From the NCBI GenBank assembly GCA_963702695.1, contig CAVPDS010000001.1:240509-304508 (forward strand): a stretch of DNA of 64,000 bases, read 5' to 3'. This document shows, piece after piece, positions 61,038 through 64,000 of the stretch. The position numbers and the translations under genes are program-made. The stretch comes from VAZQ01 sp963702695 (GTDB lineage Bacteria > Pseudomonadota > Alphaproteobacteria > Rhizobiales > Xanthobacteraceae). The notes under the pieces are model-generated. The model saw only the letters and a list, made by a program, of their open reading frames with translations. It searched no databases and was not told the DNA's origin. Positions within the stretch are counted from its first letter, which is position 1, and each line of letters opens with the position of its first letter.

Positions 61038-61359
61038 CGAACCAGCCTCCCTTCATTCCCGTTCGATGGAGAGGCTGCCTTATTTTCGGCTTTGCCCGCA
61101 AGGCTCTGCTCTCTTCGCTTAACAATTATCAGTCGAGGCGCCACGCGTTCGCGTCCGACAAAACCGAAAGCGCCCGCAAGGATGGAGGGTGCTGAACGGG
61201 GCGGCAGGACAGGGTGAGTTGAACACGAATGCCCGGATCATGCGCCACGCGCTTGCCAGATCCAACCGATCGGCTCAGACCAGCCAACGCCAAGTCCGCC
61301 GGCACCGGATCGCGCAGGAACATCTATTTGGCTTGTCTTACCCTCTTTTTTTGGATCGC
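61038..61359. other. Gap without a convincing gene
   Basis: 322 bp between the M20 gene start and the small 61360 gene. Only short, low-quality frames are present, and I see no repeat or structured RNA. Confidence 0.4.
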
Positions 61360-61662
61360 TTACAGGCTGTGCGGGATGTCCCCTTCGATCATCTGGTGCA
61401 ACTCGTCGGCTACATCGCCGAGAGCGGCAACGGTGCGTTCATTCTCTTTCATGATCCGGTGCAGCTCGATGGCGATGGCGTCGAGCGCCTGTAGCATCAC
61501 CTGATCGACGCCTTCGGTTTCGTCGTGCTGACAAGCTGCGACGACGGTTTGCTGGCGGTCATCTTCGATGAGGGCACGAACGCGCTGTGCGAGATGATCC
61601 GCGGATTCCAGCGGTCGGATCGTAGCGGCACGACTCGGATCTTGGCGGAAGCGGAATCCCAT
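61360..61662 (-). CDS. Small helical protein, unknown
   Basis: 100 residues, ATG after GGGGAAGGA. Predicted mostly helical: HLAQRVRALIEDDRQQTVVAACQHDETEGVDQV followed by LDAIAIELHRIMKENERTVAALGDVADELHQMIEG. No membrane segment and no recognised motif. The heptad-like spacing of Leu, Ile and Val suggests a short coiled coil. Family unknown. Confidence 0.55.
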   Translation of the reverse strand: MGFRFRQDPSRAATIRPLESADHLAQRVRALIEDDRQQTVVAACQHDETEGVDQVMLQALDAIAIELHRIMKENERTVAALGDVADELHQMIEGDIPHSL

Positions 61663-61689
61663 GTGGCGTCCTTCCCCTAGGCGCTGCTC

Positions 61690-62020
61690 TGCTCATAATC
61701 GGTATGCAGCGCGAAGGGTTAGCGCTCTCATAACGGCGGCCGGCTCCGGGCACAGCCCGCCGGCGGCGGTATCGAGTGCGGGGGTTGAAGCCGCCTCGAA
61801 GCACACCAGCGGCACGGCCTGCTGGCGCGCCCGACCGGATCCCGAACCTGCAACCTCTGCCTGCGGGGCTCGCGCGCCACCCGACCGGGCCTGATCGCGG
61901 TCGTTGCACGATCCCCACCACGTGGTAGGGGTACCCGAGTTGATCGAGGTCGGCGAGCAACAACGCAAGCCGATCCTCGTCCACCGTTGGTAGGGGTGAT
62001 TGCCTCGCAGGTGAATTCAA
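61690..62020 (-). pseudogene. Possible small broken gene
   Basis: From ATG 62020 the frame reads MNSPARQSPLPTVDEDRLAL and LLADLDQLGYPYHVVGIVQ, then turns into GC-biased noise. A protein-like continuation (VPLVCFEAASTPALDTAAGG, then LCPEPAAVMRALTLRAAYRL) lies in another frame down to about 61693. A single frameshift near 61900 would join them. Evidence is weak. Confidence 0.3.
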
Positions 62021-62073
62021 TCGCGCACGTTGTCACCGACGTTACTGGCCGTGCGTCGCCTGATGAGCCAATC

Positions 62074-62562
62074 ATGTCCGCAACCGATCGTTCAACGAAC
62101 AGCAACATCCTCGACGGCGCGATCCGCGACGGCCGCCACGTCATGGCGGTGCGGGTCTACTACGAGGACACGGATTTCTCCGGCATCGTCTATCACGCCA
62201 ACTACCTGCGCTTCATGGAACGCGGGAGGACGAACTATCTGCGCCTCATCGGCGTCGATCACCGCGCCCTGTTCGAGGCGGCGCAGGCAGAAGCGCCGGG
62301 GTTTGCCTTCGTGGTGCGCTCGATGCAGCTCGAGTTCCTGAAGCCGGCGCGGATGGACGACCTGCTGGCGGTCATCACCAAACCCGCGGAGGTGAAAGGC
62401 GCCTCGGTGACGTTGCAGCAGCAGGTGACCCGCGGCGAGGAGCTTCTGGTCGAAGCGAAGGTGCGTGTCGCGTTCGTCGCCGGCGGCCGCGCCCGCCCGA
62501 TTCCGAAGCCGCTGCGCACGGCGATGGCCGCGGATCGGAGCGCGGCATCGACGTCGTCATGA
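62074..62562 (+). CDS. ybgC: YbgC-type acyl-CoA thioesterase (4HBT hot-dog fold)
   Basis: 162 residues. The signature VRVYYEDTDFSGIVYHANYLRF contains the catalytic Asp of the 4HBT family (YEDTDxxGxVYHxNY), followed by FMERGRTNYLRLIG and a core FVVRSMQLEFLKPARMDDLL. Chosen start is ATG 62074; an upstream in-frame start at 61987 has no clear site. In many proteobacteria ybgC begins the tol-pal operon, but no tolQ follows here. It likely hydrolyses short-chain or phospholipid-associated acyl-CoA. Confidence 0.88.
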   Translation: MSATDRSTNSNILDGAIRDGRHVMAVRVYYEDTDFSGIVYHANYLRFMERGRTNYLRLIGVDHRALFEAAQAEAPGFAFVVRSMQLEFLKPARMDDLLAVITKPAEVKGASVTLQQQVTRGEELLVEAKVRVAFVAGGRARPIPKPLRTAMAADRSAASTSS

Positions 62563-62751
62563 ACTAATCCGCGTACTCATAACTCGCGACCGTTCGGCAA
62601 TCGCTGACTGATGTCCGCTTAGCCCTCACAAGCAGCGGAAAAGCGGACATGCCGGGAGGTCCGAGTCGGGCCAGGAGCCGACATCGGCTGTTCTTATTCG
62701 ATCACCTTGGGGGCGCGGCGACTAGCTAGCTCGGGTCTGCTGGCGTTCGCC

Positions 62752-63516
62752 TCAGCCGGGATTTATTCCATTGGCCTTGATAACGGCGGCGGCAGCGGGC
62801 GTCGTCAGATACGTGATAAACGCCTTAGCGGCTTCCGCTTGTTTGGCTTTCGTGGCAACGGCCGACGTGAATATGATCTCCTGCTGCAGTTCGGTGGGAA
62901 ACGGACCGACCACGTCCAGACCGGGAGCCGTCAATACGTTTATAAGAAACACTCCAAGTTCGGCCTCGCCATTCGCAACCGTCTGAACGACCTGAGCGGG
63001 CGTGGCTTGTGCCTTGGTCTTGGCTTTCATTGCCTCGCCGATGCCGAGACGTTCGAACACCCCAAGAACCTGGGCACCAGCCGCGCTCGCCGGTATGGTA
63101 GCAATCGATTGCGCCTTGAGCAGCGTCTGCTTGAGCGCGTCAGGCGTGCTTATCTCCGGTTTGGGAGCGCCCGAACGGACGGCGACGCCCAGGCCTACGC
63201 GAGCGATGTCGGTTGAGGGCCCCGAAACAAACTGAGCCTGGGCGGCGGCATCCTTGAACACCTCCCGAGGGACGACAGCAAGATCGAAAGGCCCGCCGGT
63301 CGTGACCAGCTTGATCAATTCAGGAGTGGTACCGAAACGCATGACAAGCTTATGGCCAGTGGCGGTCTCAAATTGCGCGCCGAGCTCTCTCATGGGGGCC
63401 GTCATTGCGCCGCCCGCCAAGACTTGGAGTTCGGCAGCCTGCACGTTGGCGATCGGCGACAGCACAAATGCCACACAGAGCACTGTGGTGGCTACTGTCA
63501 GCGAATGCTTCTGCAT
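62752..63516 (-). CDS. ModA-like extracellular solute-binding protein
   Basis: 254 residues from ATG 63516 (GGGGTG upstream; GTG 63525 is an alternative). Signal peptide LTVATTVLCVAFVLSPIANVQA, then ELQVLAGGAMTAPMRELGAQFETATGH, a family-typical FGTTPELIKLVTTGGPFDLAVVP and ATKAKQAEAAKAFITYLTTPAAAAV. These match the molybdate/substrate-binding protein fold (ModA-like). No modB or modC is adjacent, and this subfamily is widespread as orphan genes in Bradyrhizobium-type genomes. The ligand is uncertain. Confidence 0.82.
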   Translation of the reverse strand: MQKHSLTVATTVLCVAFVLSPIANVQAAELQVLAGGAMTAPMRELGAQFETATGHKLVMRFGTTPELIKLVTTGGPFDLAVVPREVFKDAAAQAQFVSGPSTDIARVGLGVAVRSGAPKPEISTPDALKQTLLKAQSIATIPASAAGAQVLGVFERLGIGEAMKAKTKAQATPAQVVQTVANGEAELGVFLINVLTAPGLDVVGPFPTELQQEIIFTSAVATKAKQAEAAKAFITYLTTPAAAAVIKANGINPG

Positions 63517-63525
63517 TAAAGACAC

Positions 63526-63806
63526 CCCGTTGATTGCAGCACTCTATCGTAAGTTCGGACTAAGCATCGTATCGGCCCAAACGGTGCTTTGATAGGGGGC
63601 TGGAACCAATTGGAGCGCGCTTCCGCGAGGTGTGGCTAATGTCCGAGTTGGGTCAAAATCGACAATTTTCAAACCGAGCATAAGACTTCCGCTAACGGAC
63701 GGATGGAGACGGGAATTGTTTTTGATGTTGACACCGCAAAGATGTTGAGAGCGGCTGCCCGACCGTGATTTAAGCCTCTCCAAACTGGAGCTTCGAATCT
63801 TACGCT
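63526..63806. other. Gap without a convincing gene
   Basis: 281 bp upstream of the binding-protein gene; no supported ORF. Probably promoter sequence and the end of an insertion element. Confidence 0.4.
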
Positions 63807-64000
63807 ATGAACCTGCCCGACCGTGAGTGGGCAGCCATCAAGCCGATGTCACCGCGGCCAGAGCGAGAGCGAATTTCGTCCGCGATAATCGCCCGGAGGG
63901 AAGTCCGCGACAACCGCCCTCAAGGGAAGGGGGTGAGCATTCTGCCCGGGTCACACCGCTCAGAGTTGTGTGCGCATCGGAGCGTCGTCTGCGATGGCTC
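63807..64000 (+). mobile_element. Fragment of an IS5-family transposase gene
   Basis: ATG 63807 opens MNLPDREWAAIKPMSPRPER, the start of IS5-type transposases (DLTDxEWAxIxPLLP). After about 20 residues the sequence diverges from the expected RGRPRxxDRRVLNGI pattern, so it is degenerate or recombined. It runs off the right edge of the window. Confidence 0.5.

Noticed and set aside
63544..63783. Minus-strand ORF upstream of the ModA-like gene
   Set aside because: No ribosome-binding site, no recognisable protein features, and it overlaps likely promoter sequence.

Overview
The window looks like part of a high-GC alphaproteobacterial chromosome, most probably Hyphomicrobiales (Xanthobacteraceae/Nitrobacteraceae, Bradyrhizobium- or Rhodopseudomonas-like). 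The grounds are the codon use, several TctC-type solute receptors with no membrane partners, CoA-dependent aromatic-acid genes, PQQ alcohol dehydrogenases, and many extragenic palindromes with a GTC(A/G)TCCC...GGGA(C/T)GAC core. This assignment is by style of sequence, not by a marker gene.

Layout. 1-1.7 kb: the start of an Fe(III)-type solute-binding protein and a truncated IS630-family element. 1.8-10.4 kb: a catabolic block with two MmgE/PrpD proteins, an acyl-CoA dehydrogenase, a hydroxycinnamoyl-CoA hydratase-lyase homologue, an ADP-forming-type acyl-CoA synthetase and a frameshifted TctC receptor. 10.8-14.1 kb: a PQQ alcohol dehydrogenase, an exported protein and a cytochrome c. 14.2-18.0 kb: pentapeptide-repeat protein, alpha/beta hydrolase, LLM flavin oxidoreductase, TauD-type dioxygenase. 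18.1-24.6 kb: a lower-GC island with an RND efflux pair, small membrane genes and a LysR regulator, bordered by what look like integrase and excisionase remnants. 24.9-36.9 kb: a catabolic/uptake block with SDR, hydantoinase/acetone-carboxylase-like A and B subunits (B fused to a zinc-ribbon tail), two arylmalonate-decarboxylase/maleate-isomerase-fold proteins, three TctC receptors and an orphan NMT1-type receptor.

37.0-48.6 kb holds the most unusual locus: a minus-strand operon for an NHLM-type (C39 peptidase) ABC export system. It has two candidate substrates with textbook double-glycine leaders. One is a 461-aa, cysteine-free protein ending in about fifteen 11-residue repeats of the type TVKDGTVHAAN. 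The second exporter ABC gene is split by a 1008-bp composite IS630 insertion flanked by TA duplications; removing it restores a 945-codon ORF exactly.

48.6-54.9 kb looks like the control side. Two perfect TGTGA-N6-TCACA sites lie in the divergent promoter region. Downstream come two tandem Crp-type regulators with the R-E-x-x-x-R recognition residues, a membrane-anchored cyclic-nucleotide-binding protein, and a class III nucleotide cyclase with a periplasmic CxxCH sensor domain. I infer a local cAMP circuit governing the export operon.

54.9-64 kb: two divergent PQQ dehydrogenases, an M20 peptidase, small proteins and gene remnants, a YbgC-type thioesterase, a ModA-like binding protein and an IS5-like fragment at the edge.
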